A stretch of 45,945 nt of DNA, taken from positions 1 through 45,945 of the forward strand of contig JAEOUN010000073.1 in NCBI GenBank assembly GCA_016839245.1, in the 5' to 3' direction. Within the stretch, counting starts at the first letter, position 1; every line of letters starts with the position of its first letter. Below the pieces are notes generated by a model that saw only the letters and a program-made list of their open reading frames with translations, did no database searches and was not told the DNA's origin. Shown piece after piece: positions 1-8,983 of the stretch. Made by a program: the position numbers and the translations under genes. This DNA is from Candidatus Thorarchaeota archaeon. GTDB lineage: Archaea > Asgardarchaeota > Thorarchaeia > Thorarchaeales > Thorarchaeaceae.

Positions 1-126
1 AATCTTGTAGAACGCACTTGTAGAATCTATCTGATTGCTCAAATGTCAGGTGGCAGAGTATTTCAACTTCCAGAAGAAGTTGTAAAGGACGAACAAAGCC
101 TCTGGGAAATGATACATGGACACTAA
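1..126 (+). CDS. C-terminal end of a class II aldolase/adducin-like protein (partial)
   Basis: An open frame enters from the left edge and stops at TAA 124-126, leaving 41 residues. The tail reads as a helix followed by a short loop (VERTCRIYLIAQMSGG, then a LPEEVV segment). It resembles the last helix of class II aldolase/adducin-type enzymes (fuculose-phosphate aldolase family), which act on sugar phosphates with a zinc ion. The zinc-binding histidines would lie upstream of the window, so the assignment rests on the tail alone and is tentative. Confidence 0.45.
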   Translation, partial: NLVERTCRIYLIAQMSGGRVFQLPEEVVKDEQSLWEMIHGH

Positions 127-291
127 AGGGTAGACACAGTTGACAGCGAGGAATTAACAGTAGTTGATAAAGTAATTATTGTCTTGAAAGCGTCATTCTG
201 TTTATCTTACTCTTCATCCATCTCATATTCGTGTAGTTTCATGTTCAAACTGAAGGCATATATTGATTGCATTAAGAACACAAATTGAGTT

Positions 292-615
292 GTGTCTATT
301 TTGAGTGAGAAGGAATCAGACAAAGATCCTGCGGAAATCAGAGAGTCACTTGATGAACTAGTTCAGAAGCTTGAACAGGGTGTTTATTCAAGTGCGAGCT
401 GGAGCGAATCAATTTCTGAAGAGAGTGAGAAGTGGGAGCAGACTAAACAGCAAATTCATGAACGGCAAAAAGAATTGAAACAACTCGTTACTGATAAGAA
501 ATCTGGTTTGATAGGCATTGATGAATTCAATGAGCGATATCATCAACTACAAGATGAACTTCTCGAGTTGGAAAAAATAGTCTACAATATGAAACTTGGT
601 ACCCATGTTGAATAG
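292..615 (+). CDS. small coiled-coil protein of unknown function
   Basis: A 107-residue protein begins at GTG 292. It is almost entirely charged and helical, rich in Glu, Lys and Gln, with heptad-like leucines across residues 15-100, so a coiled coil is likely. It has no signal peptide, no membrane segment and no catalytic motif. It ends 8 bp before the convergent metal-binding lipoprotein gene. I do not recognise the family. The clean frame and absence of a competing ORF support it as a real gene. Confidence 0.55.
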   Translation: MSILSEKESDKDPAEIRESLDELVQKLEQGVYSSASWSESISEESEKWEQTKQQIHERQKELKQLVTDKKSGLIGIDEFNERYHQLQDELLELEKIVYNMKLGTHVE

Positions 616-623
616 AGTTCTTT

Positions 624-1700
624 TCAATCTGCTCTGGCTCTCTGAATTAATAGAATTCCTTCAATAACAGCAATTGTGGCAAATACAATGGATAGAGCTA
701 AAAATACAAGATTCGTTGGGTCTTGTATGATCGTCCCTGATCGTCCCTCCAATCCTGAAACAAGTGCTCCAAGATTGTACGACATCATAGAGAAATAATC
801 CATGTCACCGTAGAACACAGTCTTCCACCAGATGAGAGTACCCCCATAGTCTGTCTGGAGTTGATATGCAAATTCGCCGCCTGTTTGAAACTGGGCCAAA
901 TCTGAACCCAAAATCAAGGTGACAGATCCATTTTGTAACGCGTACTGTACTTCAAGTAATTGAGCTCCTGAGAGTGTTATATCCTCGACTTGAAGGACTG
1001 CATCACACTCAATACCGAAGGTTTCAGCAACATATGCCTCCGCTGGAGAAACGACAACAGCTCGCAGGGATGAAAAGCCATATGTTTCATCAAGCGAATC
1101 AATTAGGGACTGTAGGTTATTCATGTGATTTTCGAAGTCACTAAAATTATCATTCCAATAATTAGTGAGTGTTGAGTTGATGGTTGTCAATGCCATCCGT
1201 GTTGCATTTGCAATAGCTATTGCATTTCTTGGTAAAAGCCAGTATGCGTGTGGATTCCCTTCATGGACTAATTCTTCGTCTTCACTTGGCAATTCAATGA
1301 GTCCTGGGAGCGGAGAATAAGCTGCTCCAAAGTCTTCGTAATTTGCTAATGCACTATCTGAATGAAGTGTAATAAATGGTGTCGATGTCTGATTAGCTAA
1401 TTCTTCTTCCCAATGAAAGTGACCTGTTAAAACGAGTAAATCAGCAGCATCTGCCATGGTTAATATCTCTGTTGTCATTGTCACTGCGTGAGGATCTGCT
1501 TCCTGGTCGAGAAGAGATGATACAGCAACAAGATCACCCCCAATGTCTTTTACTATTCCAGCCAATGATGGTACAGACACGGCAACCTCATGTACTGGTT
1601 CGGTCTGTGCCTGTACTTCAATTGTAACACATCCTAACATAAGAGGAAGAACCAACAGGAGGAGGAAAATAATTGCCAATCTTTTCTGTTTCAATTTCAT
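624..1700 (-). CDS. metal ABC transporter substrate-binding protein (TroA/ZnuA type)
   Basis: The predicted protein has 358 residues from ATG 1700; TTG 1712 is an alternative start. An N-terminal hydrophobic segment ends in MLGC (residues 21-24), so it is exported and may be lipid-modified. A second hydrophobic helix closes the C-terminus (about 325-352), so the protein is probably membrane-anchored. TroA-family histidines are visible in ADPH (H71) and GNPHAYW (H151), with extra histidines at 94 and 96. The third family histidine, normally before an AFxY-like motif, appears replaced in VSPAEAYVAETFG, so the metal site may differ. It is transcribed divergently from the regulator-ATPase-permease genes and should deliver metal (zinc, manganese or nickel) to that transporter. 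Confidence 0.8.
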   Translation of the reverse strand: MKLKQKRLAIIFLLLLVLPLMLGCVTIEVQAQTEPVHEVAVSVPSLAGIVKDIGGDLVAVSSLLDQEADPHAVTMTTEILTMADAADLLVLTGHFHWEEELANQTSTPFITLHSDSALANYEDFGAAYSPLPGLIELPSEDEELVHEGNPHAYWLLPRNAIAIANATRMALTTINSTLTNYWNDNFSDFENHMNNLQSLIDSLDETYGFSSLRAVVVSPAEAYVAETFGIECDAVLQVEDITLSGAQLLEVQYALQNGSVTLILGSDLAQFQTGGEFAYQLQTDYGGTLIWWKTVFYGDMDYFSMMSYNLGALVSGLEGRSGTIIQDPTNLVFLALSIVFATIAVIEGILLIQRARAD

Positions 1701-1811
1701 CACACCAGACAAAATGCTATTATCTCTCAGAATATGGTGTGCTCCTTCTGAAATGTTATTAAGGATTGTGAAATAGTTACTAACTTGAATCTAGCCTATT
1801 TGGTGAGAAAT
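1701..1811. promoter_or_regulatory. divergent promoter region of the metal-uptake cluster
   Basis: This 111-bp gap separates the divergently transcribed binding protein and the NikR-like regulator, so it must hold both promoters and is the natural place for a NikR operator. I do not see the enterobacterial GTATGA-N16-TCATAC operator. A short dyad, AGTTA-c-TAACT, lies at 1775-1785. Its role is only a guess. Confidence 0.4.
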
Positions 1812-2207
1812 ATGCCAATCGTTGCAGTATCGATGTCCGATTCGGATTTTGAGGAGTTGGAGAATCTAAGAAATGAAGGTAAGTTCTCTAACAGGTCAGA
1901 GGTAGTTCGTCACGCTGTACAATCCCTGTTATCTGAGCACAGGTCTCTTGAAAAAGCAGAAGGGACTATTACAGCGATTATAACTGCATTGTATCATAAG
2001 AAAGGACACGATCATGCCATAAGTGCTGTACAACACGAGTTTCAAGAACACATCACAGCAACAGTACACGCACATACAACAGAAGGCAATTGCACAGAGG
2101 TAATCATAATCGAGGCAGATGCTCAACTTGTAAGGGATTTTCTAAAGAAGTTGAGGTCTCAGAAAAAAGTCTTGAGAGCTTTTTCAACTATTGTTGGAGG
2201 TGGATAA
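1812..2207 (+). CDS. nikR: NikR-like nickel-responsive ribbon-helix-helix regulator
   Basis: The 131-residue protein starts at ATG 1812; an upstream in-frame TTG at 1785 is less likely because the family begins just before the beta strand. Residues 1-45 form a CopG-type ribbon-helix-helix (VAVSMSDSDFEELENL, then FSNRSEVVRHAV). The remainder fits the ACT-like NikR metal domain. H75, H86, H88 and C94 have exactly the spacing of the E. coli nickel ligands H76, H87, H89 and C95. The gene sits 2 bp upstream of the ATPase gene, so it probably regulates this transporter and itself. Nickel sensing is known for the family. That nickel is the transported ion here is inference. Confidence 0.85.
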   Translation: MPIVAVSMSDSDFEELENLRNEGKFSNRSEVVRHAVQSLLSEHRSLEKAEGTITAIITALYHKKGHDHAISAVQHEFQEHITATVHAHTTEGNCTEVIIIEADAQLVRDFLKKLRSQKKVLRAFSTIVGGG

Positions 2208-2209
2208 TA

Positions 2210-3013
2210 ATGAATTCTGTTCCCTTAATTGAAGCTCAGAATCTTGCTGTTCGTTATCCAAATGGTGAATTAGCACTATACAATGTGACATTTAAAATCA
2301 AGTCACCGAGTTTCGTGGCAATAATTGGACCTAATGGATCAGGTAAATCTACTCTCATTAAGACAGCTCTTGGTCTTATTAAACCGGCTCGAGGATTTAT
2401 CCAAGTGAATGGCTATGATTCAGTCAAGCAAGCGGGAAAGATTCGTAAAATCGTACGTTATGTTCCTCAACGTGATCGAATAGAACTCTCAGTACCAATG
2501 AAGGTGAAAGATATTGTACTCATGGGTAGACTCGTTAAGAAACTTCCTCCACGCCTTTCATCACCAAAAGATATTGCTGCTGCAAAAGAGGCTTTGCGAC
2601 AGGTAAACATGGACGAGCTTTGGGAACATCCTTTTCCTGAGCTGTCAGGAGGACAACGACAACGCGTGCTTGTTGCTAGGGCCTTGGCAAGTGAGGGATC
2701 CATTTTGGTGCTCGATGAACCTCTTGCAGGTACAGATAATGAGAGTCAAGATCTAATAGTAGACGCACTAGGCAGATATCATAAAGAAAATGATGTCAGC
2801 ATAATCATGGTCACACATGACCTTAATCCTATCCATACTCTAGTCCAAGATGTTCTTCTGCTGAAGAATACTGTAATTGGCATTGGCGAACCATGCTCAA
2901 TAATGGATCCGGAGCTAATCAAAAAGGTCTATGGTCCCAGTGCAAGGATTGTGGAACATTCTGGTCATAGGTATTGTATGACTCAAGATTCGGGGATTGA
3001 TCGTCATGATTGA
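2210..3013 (+). CDS. metal ABC transporter ATP-binding protein (ZnuC type)
   Basis: Start ATG 2210 follows GGAGGTGG at 2196-2203, giving 267 residues; longer readings from 2090 overlap nikR and are rejected. Walker A is GPNGSGKST (40-48), the ABC signature LSGGQRQR (145-152) and Walker B ILVLDEP (165-171), followed by the His-switch in VTHD. The protein energises metal import with the downstream permease, which it overlaps by 8 bp. Length and motifs are typical of cluster 9 (Zn/Mn) ABC transporters. Confidence 0.9.
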   Translation: MNSVPLIEAQNLAVRYPNGELALYNVTFKIKSPSFVAIIGPNGSGKSTLIKTALGLIKPARGFIQVNGYDSVKQAGKIRKIVRYVPQRDRIELSVPMKVKDIVLMGRLVKKLPPRLSSPKDIAAAKEALRQVNMDELWEHPFPELSGGQRQRVLVARALASEGSILVLDEPLAGTDNESQDLIVDALGRYHKENDVSIIMVTHDLNPIHTLVQDVLLLKNTVIGIGEPCSIMDPELIKKVYGPSARIVEHSGHRYCMTQDSGIDRHD

Positions 3014-3950
3014 TATCATTCAAGTTATTATTCAAAGTCCATTCCTTCAAAGAGCTCTACTTGGAGCTTTCTTGATTGCAGTGATTGCAGCTGCGAGTGG
3101 GACTTTTCTTGTCTTTCGTGGACTCTCCTTTATGGCATCTGGTGTCGCTCATGCGGCACTTGGAGGAACTGCACTTGGAATTTTCCTCCAAGATACAGGT
3201 CTTGTACCATGGTTTGATCCAGTACTAGGAGCTTTACTCTTTAGTGTGCTAGTAGCAGTTTTTACTGGATATGCTGGTGAATCTGGTATCTCACAGAAGA
3301 TGGAGGTAGCAGTGGGCGTTTCCTTTGCTCTGTCCATGAGTCTAGCTGTCTTTCTAATGTACTATATACCACCTTATAGAGTTCCGCAGATTTGGGGCTA
3401 TCTTATTGGAGATATTCTCCTGCTAAACGATTTTGATGTTATTCTTTTAGTTGGTACAACCATCCTCTTAGTCTTCATAACATTACTCTTTAACAAGGAG
3501 TTTGTCTATGTAAGTGTGGACATGGAGGGTTCCACGGCTCAAGGTATGAACTCGCGTGCGTATCATTATCTTATGCTTATTGTTTCATCGTTAGCTATTG
3601 CATTTGCTACAAAGGCTGTTGGTGCAATTCTAGTCTATGCAATCATGGTTGCTCCAGCTGCTGCTTCAAATGAGATCGTGAAATCAATACGAGGGGTCAT
3701 CTTCTCTGTCTTTCTAATTGCCCTTATTGCTGAACTAGTAGGGATTGGAACATCATTTGTTGTGTATGTATCTCCTAGCGCAATTGCTGGATTACTCGCC
3801 GCTTTATCATATATTCTCGCACTTCAGATTAAGCGAGTACGAGAACGAGTTCATGTGGACATTGACGAATTGATTTCTAATTCTGTTGACTTGACACAAG
3901 TCTTTGATCAGTCCACAATATCCGAATCTCAAGACGAACATAGCCACTAG
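3006..3950 (+). CDS. metal ABC transporter permease (ABC-3 family, ZnuB type)
   Basis: The permease has 314 residues from ATG 3006, preceded by GGGGA about 10 bp upstream; TTG 2997 is an alternative start. It shows about eight hydrophobic segments and the family's glycine- and alanine-rich stretches (FMASGVAHAALGGTALG near the N-terminus and AVGAILVYAIMVAPAA later). A 30-residue acidic and histidine-containing tail ends in DEHSH. It overlaps the ATPase gene and completes the transporter with the divergent binding protein. Confidence 0.9.
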   Translation: MIDIIQVIIQSPFLQRALLGAFLIAVIAAASGTFLVFRGLSFMASGVAHAALGGTALGIFLQDTGLVPWFDPVLGALLFSVLVAVFTGYAGESGISQKMEVAVGVSFALSMSLAVFLMYYIPPYRVPQIWGYLIGDILLLNDFDVILLVGTTILLVFITLLFNKEFVYVSVDMEGSTAQGMNSRAYHYLMLIVSSLAIAFATKAVGAILVYAIMVAPAAASNEIVKSIRGVIFSVFLIALIAELVGIGTSFVVYVSPSAIAGLLAALSYILALQIKRVRERVHVDIDELISNSVDLTQVFDQSTISESQDEHSH

Positions 3951-4101
3951 TATTGATCAGCAATCTCCAAACTATACTCTGGCTGTATTACGCCGGGTCG
4001 TTACTTCGAGGAATAATAGAAATGTCAGAGGGGAAACAAGAGCACAATCTTGATTCCGTCGGTATGTTTAAGAGGAAATCATAAACCCTCGAATTTCAAG
4101 G

Positions 4102-4515
4102 TTGGTGTTAACAACAGTGAGCGACGATGTTCCAGAAAGAAGCGAAATGATACGATCCACAGTGATTACAGTGATTCTTACTGTTGTATTCATGATTATT
4201 GCGCTCACACTATGGGCTTGGACTTCTCTTATCGAGGTTGAAACAAGTCCAATCGACACGCTCAATGATATCAATCCATATATCACGATTATCATCGAGT
4301 CACTATTAATGTTGGGAGTATTCATTTTTCTTGTAGTTACGATTGCGAATCTTCGATTATTCATTAATCAGGTCAGAGCTGGTTGGTTTGAAACTGTCTT
4401 GACATACATTCTAGTCGTGGCTATGTCGTGGCTTATGTTTGGAGCAGTAGTTGGTGGTGTAACAGCAGTTTTTTCATTGGGTTTTATTGTCTATCTCTAT
4501 CTCTTGCAAGATTAA
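4102..4515 (+). CDS. small membrane protein, unknown function
   Basis: A 137-residue protein has three to four hydrophobic helices: roughly residues 18-44, 60-84 and 98-134, the last probably two spans. The N-terminal tail is short and charged. The start is uncertain among TTG 4102, GTG 4105 and GTG 4117, none with a clear ribosome site. It stands alone between the metal permease and the proteasome operon. I do not recognise the family. Confidence 0.6.
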   Translation: MVLTTVSDDVPERSEMIRSTVITVILTVVFMIIALTLWAWTSLIEVETSPIDTLNDINPYITIIIESLLMLGVFIFLVVTIANLRLFINQVRAGWFETVLTYILVVAMSWLMFGAVVGGVTAVFSLGFIVYLYLLQD

Positions 4516-4737
4516 TACGAGAGTGATTTATTCAGTATACAATGAATAACAGCAGTACTTTAGCGGATGTAACAGAAGCTTTAAGTGGTTTATCCGAAGA
4601 GTTGCCATAAGCCTAGTGATAAAAGGACTTACGGCTCACAGGAAAGGGTCAATTAACTCTTCGGAACTGCTCAGCTATGCCCACTAATAAGGTTCTGACT
4701 TCCGAATAGTTTGGATGATTCCCTGGAGGTATACATT

Positions 4738-5478
4738 GTGTTTGGAATCTCTGGCGCTGGTTATGATATGAGTACCAGCATCTTTAGTCCTGATGGACGT
4801 ATATTTGCAGCAGAATATGCAAAGAAAGCAGTAGAGTTGGGCGAGACCTCTATAGGTGTACTTGTCAATGAAGGTGTGATACTTCTCACAGAGAAGAGAA
4901 TTCAACCACTGCAAGAACCTGATAGTGTGGAAAAGATAACGAAGATTGAAGATCATATAGGCGTTGCAACAGCCGGTCTTATGGCTGATGCACGGAAGCT
5001 CATATACGAAGCAAGGATTAAGGCGCAGTCGTATTGGTTGACTTACGAAGAACCAGTTCCTGCTGAAGTAATTGCGGAACATATCTGTGACAAGAAGGCT
5101 GAATTCACACAAGGTGGTGGTGCTAGACCATATGGTGTGGCAATGATTATTGGCTCTGTCGATCATGATGGAACGCCACGATTATTTGTCACCGACCCTG
5201 TAGGTACATACTGGGGCTTTCTAGCTGCAGTCATCGGAAAGGGTACTGCAAAAGCCGGTGAGTATTTAGAGAAACATTATTCACGAGAGAAAACTCTCTC
5301 CAAAGCTATTGAAATTGCTCTTGGTGCCCTTCATGAAGCAAGCGAAAAGGATCTCAATGCTGACAATGTTGAGATTGCCAAGATACCTGTAGCTACACGA
5401 AAATTCGAGAAGCTCTCCCGTGTGGAGATTGAGAAACATCTTAATCCTCCTAAATCTGGAACGAAAAATAGGAGTTGA
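4738..5478 (+). CDS. psmA: proteasome subunit alpha
   Basis: The start is GTG 4738, placed 7 bp after GGAGGT (4725-4730), giving 246 residues; an upstream TTG at 4711 lies before that ribosome site. The N-terminal YDMSTSIFSPDGRIFAAEYA is the alpha-subunit signature, where the N-terminal helix gates the 20S chamber. RPYGVAMII and TDPVGTY are also family-conserved. Alpha rings cap the catalytic beta rings. No beta subunit is in this window. It opens the superoperon with SBDS and the exosome genes, an arrangement known across archaea. Confidence 0.95.
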   Translation: MFGISGAGYDMSTSIFSPDGRIFAAEYAKKAVELGETSIGVLVNEGVILLTEKRIQPLQEPDSVEKITKIEDHIGVATAGLMADARKLIYEARIKAQSYWLTYEEPVPAEVIAEHICDKKAEFTQGGGARPYGVAMIIGSVDHDGTPRLFVTDPVGTYWGFLAAVIGKGTAKAGEYLEKHYSREKTLSKAIEIALGALHEASEKDLNADNVEIAKIPVATRKFEKLSRVEIEKHLNPPKSGTKNRS

Positions 5479-5485
5479 AGAAATC

Positions 5486-6217
5486 ATGATGGGTGGAGGA
5501 TCTGGTAGAAAAACTGGTGATAAATGGGTAGATCTCGATGCCGTTGTTATTGGTATCAAGAAAGGTCATCTCCGATTCGAGATTTTAGTCGATCCAAATC
5601 TGGCGTTTGCGTATCGGCGAGGAGAAGATATTCCTTTACAAGATATCTTGAAGTCGTACAAAATCTATGAAGATGCAAAGCGTGGTGAGCATGCGACTGA
5701 GAATTTAGTCAAAGATGCTTTTGGTTCTGATGACATCTTTGATATTGCCCCTGAAATAATCAAATTTGGGGAGTTCAAACTCACCCATGAACAAAGGCTT
5801 CAACTCATTGAGGAGAAGACAGATGCAATCATAGATAATATTTCGAAACGTGCTATGAATCCACAGACTGGTCATCCTCATCCGCCGGATAGAATCAGAC
5901 AAGCAATGGAAGAAGCAAAGGTGCGAGTTGATCCATTCATTAGTGTGGATGAACAAATTCCTAATGTTGTAAAAGCTCTTAGAGTAATCATCCCAATATC
6001 CTTTGAAAGTGTCAAACTTCAGATTACTATCCCTGCTGCCTATGCCGGAAAAGGTTACAATATGGTAGCAAATGCTGGGATTATCAAATCGGAGTCATGG
6101 AATCTTGATGGCTCTTGGAATGGTTTGGTTGAACTGCCCGCACAAAAAAGACAGGATCTCTATGATGAACTAAACAAACTCACTAAAGGCCAAATTAGAA
6201 TCGAAGTTGTAAGGTAA
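5486..6217 (+). CDS. ribosome assembly factor SBDS/SDO1 homologue
   Basis: The protein has 243 residues from ATG 5486, 11 bp after GGAG. The FYSH-like N-terminal domain (about 15-105: KGHLRFEILVDPNLAF) is followed by the central helical domain, including ISKRAMNPQTGHPHPPDRI, and a ferredoxin-like C-terminal domain. In eukaryotes SBDS works with an EF-2-like GTPase to release eIF6 from 60S subunits; the archaeal protein is thought to act likewise. It lies 7 bp after psmA and 53 bp before rrp4. Confidence 0.95.
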   Translation: MMGGGSGRKTGDKWVDLDAVVIGIKKGHLRFEILVDPNLAFAYRRGEDIPLQDILKSYKIYEDAKRGEHATENLVKDAFGSDDIFDIAPEIIKFGEFKLTHEQRLQLIEEKTDAIIDNISKRAMNPQTGHPHPPDRIRQAMEEAKVRVDPFISVDEQIPNVVKALRVIIPISFESVKLQITIPAAYAGKGYNMVANAGIIKSESWNLDGSWNGLVELPAQKRQDLYDELNKLTKGQIRIEVVR

Positions 6218-6270
6218 TTAAACTTGATAATTTGAATTATAATTAAAATGAAATAGAAGGGAATGAATAA

Positions 6271-7188
6271 TTGGCAGTATATTTTCAAAAACGTGAAGTG
6301 GTAGTACCAGGACAATTACTTGCTGAAGGTAGGTATAGAGCCTCTTATGGTACATATCACGATGATGACAAGATATATTCCTCTCTAGTAGGCTTGGCAG
6401 AGCTCAGGGGTAACACTGTGAAAGTTGTTGCTCTCGAAGGTGCGTATATTCCGAAAGAGGGCGATTTAGTCATCGGTATCATTACAATGGTTGCCGGTAA
6501 TAATTGGAAAGTAGATATTGGTGGTCCTTATGGTGCATCTCTTCATGCAAATAATGCATTGAGAAGACCATACTCTGATGACATCTCAGAATACATGAAT
6601 ATTGGTGATGTGATTTCTGCAGAAGTACAAGCTTTTGACAGAGTAAGTGGCCCATTCCTTACCATGAAAGGTCGGGGTCTCCAAGTTCTACAAGGTGGAA
6701 TGATTCTTGAAGTCAGTCCTGCTAAGATTCCACGTATCATCGGTAGACGAGGGTCCATGATTAATATGATTAATGATCATTTGAGAATTGATTCGATGGT
6801 AGGTCAAAATGGTCGAATCTGGATAAAAGCTAATGATATCGCAATTCTTCGTCTTGCAATTAAAGCATTCAAGACAATTGAAGAACAAGCACACACATCT
6901 AATCTTACTGATCGAATAAGTACAATGATTGCAGAAGAGATGGATAAGATGCGTGAGAATAAGATCGTTGAGAGTAGTGATGATGAATCCATGACTGAGG
7001 CTGAGGACATAGTTGTTGAAGATGATGAACCTATTTCCAATGCTAGTGATATTACATCTGATGCTGAAGAAACTGAGCCTGAACTTGATATTGAGGTCCA
7101 GATAGAGTCTGCTGAGCCAGATATCGAAGAAGCATCTGATAGTCAAGAAGAAGATGATAAAGATAACAAAGAGGAAGTGAATGAGTGA
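6271..7188 (+). CDS. rrp4: exosome RNA-binding subunit Rrp4
   Basis: The 305-residue protein starts at TTG 6271 after AGAAGGGA. An N-terminal beta domain (1-55) precedes an S1 domain (about 60-140) and a KH domain (about 142-210, with IPRIIGRRGSMINMI). Rrp4 caps the Rrp41/Rrp42 ring and feeds RNA into it. Residues from about 226 to the end form a strongly acidic low-complexity tail of Asp, Glu and Ser that is not part of the conserved fold. The stop codon overlaps the rrp41 start by one base. Confidence 0.95.
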   Translation: MAVYFQKREVVVPGQLLAEGRYRASYGTYHDDDKIYSSLVGLAELRGNTVKVVALEGAYIPKEGDLVIGIITMVAGNNWKVDIGGPYGASLHANNALRRPYSDDISEYMNIGDVISAEVQAFDRVSGPFLTMKGRGLQVLQGGMILEVSPAKIPRIIGRRGSMINMINDHLRIDSMVGQNGRIWIKANDIAILRLAIKAFKTIEEQAHTSNLTDRISTMIAEEMDKMRENKIVESSDDESMTEAEDIVVEDDEPISNASDITSDAEETEPELDIEVQIESAEPDIEEASDSQEEDDKDNKEEVNE

Positions 7189-8003
7189 TGAGTCCTGAAT
7201 CAAAGCCTGATTTTCTGATTAGTCCAGAGGGCTTAAGAGTTGATGGTCGAAGACCTGATGAATTACGACCAATTGAATTGAAAGTGGGTGTTCTGAAACA
7301 AGCAGATGGCTCCGCGTCGATTAGGCAAGGCAAGACATACATTATAGCTGCCGTCTATGGACCAAGAGAGCTGCATCCAAGACACTTGACACTGAATGAT
7401 AGGGCATACCTTCGTGTAACATATAGGATGGCTACATTCTCAGTGCCAGATCGGAAAAAGCCAGCTCCTTCTCGAAGAGAAAAAGAGATCTCTATGGTCA
7501 TTGCAAATGCTCTAGGTCCCGCTATCTTTCTTGAAGAGTTTCCAAGGGCTGTGATTGATGTGTTTGTTCAAGTAATCCAGGCTGATGGAGGTACAAGATG
7601 TGCTGCAATCAATGCAGCTTCTCTTGCATTAGCAGATGCTGGAATTCCGATGAGGACACTTGTACCTGCAGTTGCTGTTGGGAAGGCTGATGGCACTCTT
7701 ATTGTAGACTTAGGGGATGCTGAAGATAAATATGGACAGGGTGACATTCCTTTGGCAATTATGCCACCTACTGAGGAGTTGACACTCCTTCAGCAAGATG
7801 GATTCTTCACAAAAGAAGAGTTGATTGAATGCATGCAAATGGGACTTGGAGCCTGCAAGTACATTCATGAACTACAAAAGGACGCACTCAAGAGAGCATA
7901 TGTTCGAAAAGCTCCAGATGATGGAGATGATGACGATGATGATGATTTTGAAGATGAACTTGAAATGGACCTTGGCGAGTCCGAACTAATGGAGGATGAG
8001 TAG
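7188..8003 (+). CDS. rrp41: exosome catalytic subunit Rrp41
   Basis: The start is ATG 7188, sharing its A with the rrp4 TGA, with GAGGAAG upstream; the length is 271 residues. The RNase PH fold carries active-site features: paired arginines in SRREKEIS (R96, R97) for RNA and phosphate, and acidic residues in DAEDKYGQGD (D180, D186). It degrades RNA 3'-5' using phosphate, in a hexamer with Rrp42. An acidic tail after about residue 243, including seven consecutive Asp, extends beyond the usual end. Confidence 0.95.
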   Translation: MSPESKPDFLISPEGLRVDGRRPDELRPIELKVGVLKQADGSASIRQGKTYIIAAVYGPRELHPRHLTLNDRAYLRVTYRMATFSVPDRKKPAPSRREKEISMVIANALGPAIFLEEFPRAVIDVFVQVIQADGGTRCAAINAASLALADAGIPMRTLVPAVAVGKADGTLIVDLGDAEDKYGQGDIPLAIMPPTEELTLLQQDGFFTKEELIECMQMGLGACKYIHELQKDALKRAYVRKAPDDGDDDDDDDFEDELEMDLGESELMEDE

Positions 8004-8004
8004 A

Positions 8005-8832
8005 ATGGGTGATTTCACAGCAGAAACCATCAGTCGCATTGATCGCGAATTCATTGCTGATCTTCTAAATAAAGGAGAACGTATCGACGGACGCGCATTC
8101 GACGAATTTCGTGAAATTATAATCGAAGCTGATGTCGTACCGGCAAAAGCAGAGGGATCAGCTCTAGTCCATCTGGGTGATACAAGTGTTGTTGCTGGAG
8201 TTAAGGTTCTAGTTGGTGAGCCATATCCTGACGCTCCTGATGAAGGTGTCACTATGGTGACAGCTGAGATGTCTCCAATAGCATCTCCACTATTCGAATT
8301 AGGTCCTCCGAAGGAGGATGCTATCGAACTAGCAAGGATTGTTGATCGTGGCGTCCGTGAGTCAGAAACTGTGGATGCTAAGGGCCTCTGCATTGAAGAA
8401 GGAAAGAAAGTATACACAGTCTTTGCAGACGTATATCCTCTAGAGTATGATGGAAATCTCATTGATGCGTCATCTATTGCCGTGAATACTGCACTGATGA
8501 CAACAAGATACCCTGAGATGATTGTAGAAGATAATGAACTTGTAGAAACTGGGAAGCTCATTGCTTTGCCAATTAAAAACATCGCAATTGAACACACTGT
8601 TGCGAAAATTGGCAAACACCTAATCCTAGATCCAGTTCTAAAAGAGGAATTTGTTCAAGACTGTCGTCTAACCATGGCTGTTGACCAGAACGACAATTTC
8701 ACAGCTTTGCAGAAAGGCGGTGGAATGGGTGCAATCTCACTTGATTTGATTGACCAAGCCATGAGTATGGCCATGAGTCAGGCAAAGGACATCAGAAAAA
8801 TAATCGATGATGCTGTAAAATTGATTGAATAA
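8005..8832 (+). CDS. rrp42: exosome non-catalytic subunit Rrp42
   Basis: ATG 8005 lies 9 bp after GGAGG (7991-7995) and gives 275 residues; ATG 7996 abuts the ribosome site and is less likely. RNase PH fold features include GERIDGRAFDEFR, the EGSALVHLGDTSV strand and MSPIASPLFE. Archaeal Rrp42 lacks phosphorolytic activity and supports Rrp41 in the ring. A hairpin 10 bp after its stop may separate this part of the operon from L37Ae. Confidence 0.95.
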   Translation: MGDFTAETISRIDREFIADLLNKGERIDGRAFDEFREIIIEADVVPAKAEGSALVHLGDTSVVAGVKVLVGEPYPDAPDEGVTMVTAEMSPIASPLFELGPPKEDAIELARIVDRGVRESETVDAKGLCIEEGKKVYTVFADVYPLEYDGNLIDASSIAVNTALMTTRYPEMIVEDNELVETGKLIALPIKNIAIEHTVAKIGKHLILDPVLKEEFVQDCRLTMAVDQNDNFTALQKGGGMGAISLDLIDQAMSMAMSQAKDIRKIIDDAVKLIE

Positions 8833-8841
8833 AAACAGATG

Positions 8842-8869
8842 GTGTGCTCAACTCAGAGTATGAGCACAC
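8842..8869 (+). terminator. 9-bp hairpin between rrp42 and L37Ae
   Basis: Perfect arms GTGTGCTCA (8842-8850) and TGAGCACAC (8861-8869) enclose a 10-nt loop and are followed by ATCATTGTTT. The hairpin lies in the 151-bp gap after rrp42. It could terminate, attenuate or protect a processed 3' end. The T-rich tail is short, so partial readthrough into L37Ae is plausible. Confidence 0.45.
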
Positions 8870-8983
8870 TATCATTGTTTACCAATAGGTATGCTAATAA
8901 GAGAAACATGCGGGCGACTGATAGGCTCTACAGCCCTCTCACATCCTACATGTGAAAAAAGCCATTACATGGAGAAGATAAAC

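Noticed and set aside
1543..1776. A 77-residue plus-strand frame antisense to the metal-binding protein.
   Set aside because: It is a shadow of the signal-peptide region of that gene and crosses the divergent promoter region.
4542..4610. A 22-codon ORF (MNNSSTLADV...) in the gap before psmA.
   Set aside because: It is too short to support, has no clear ribosome site and no relative in the window.
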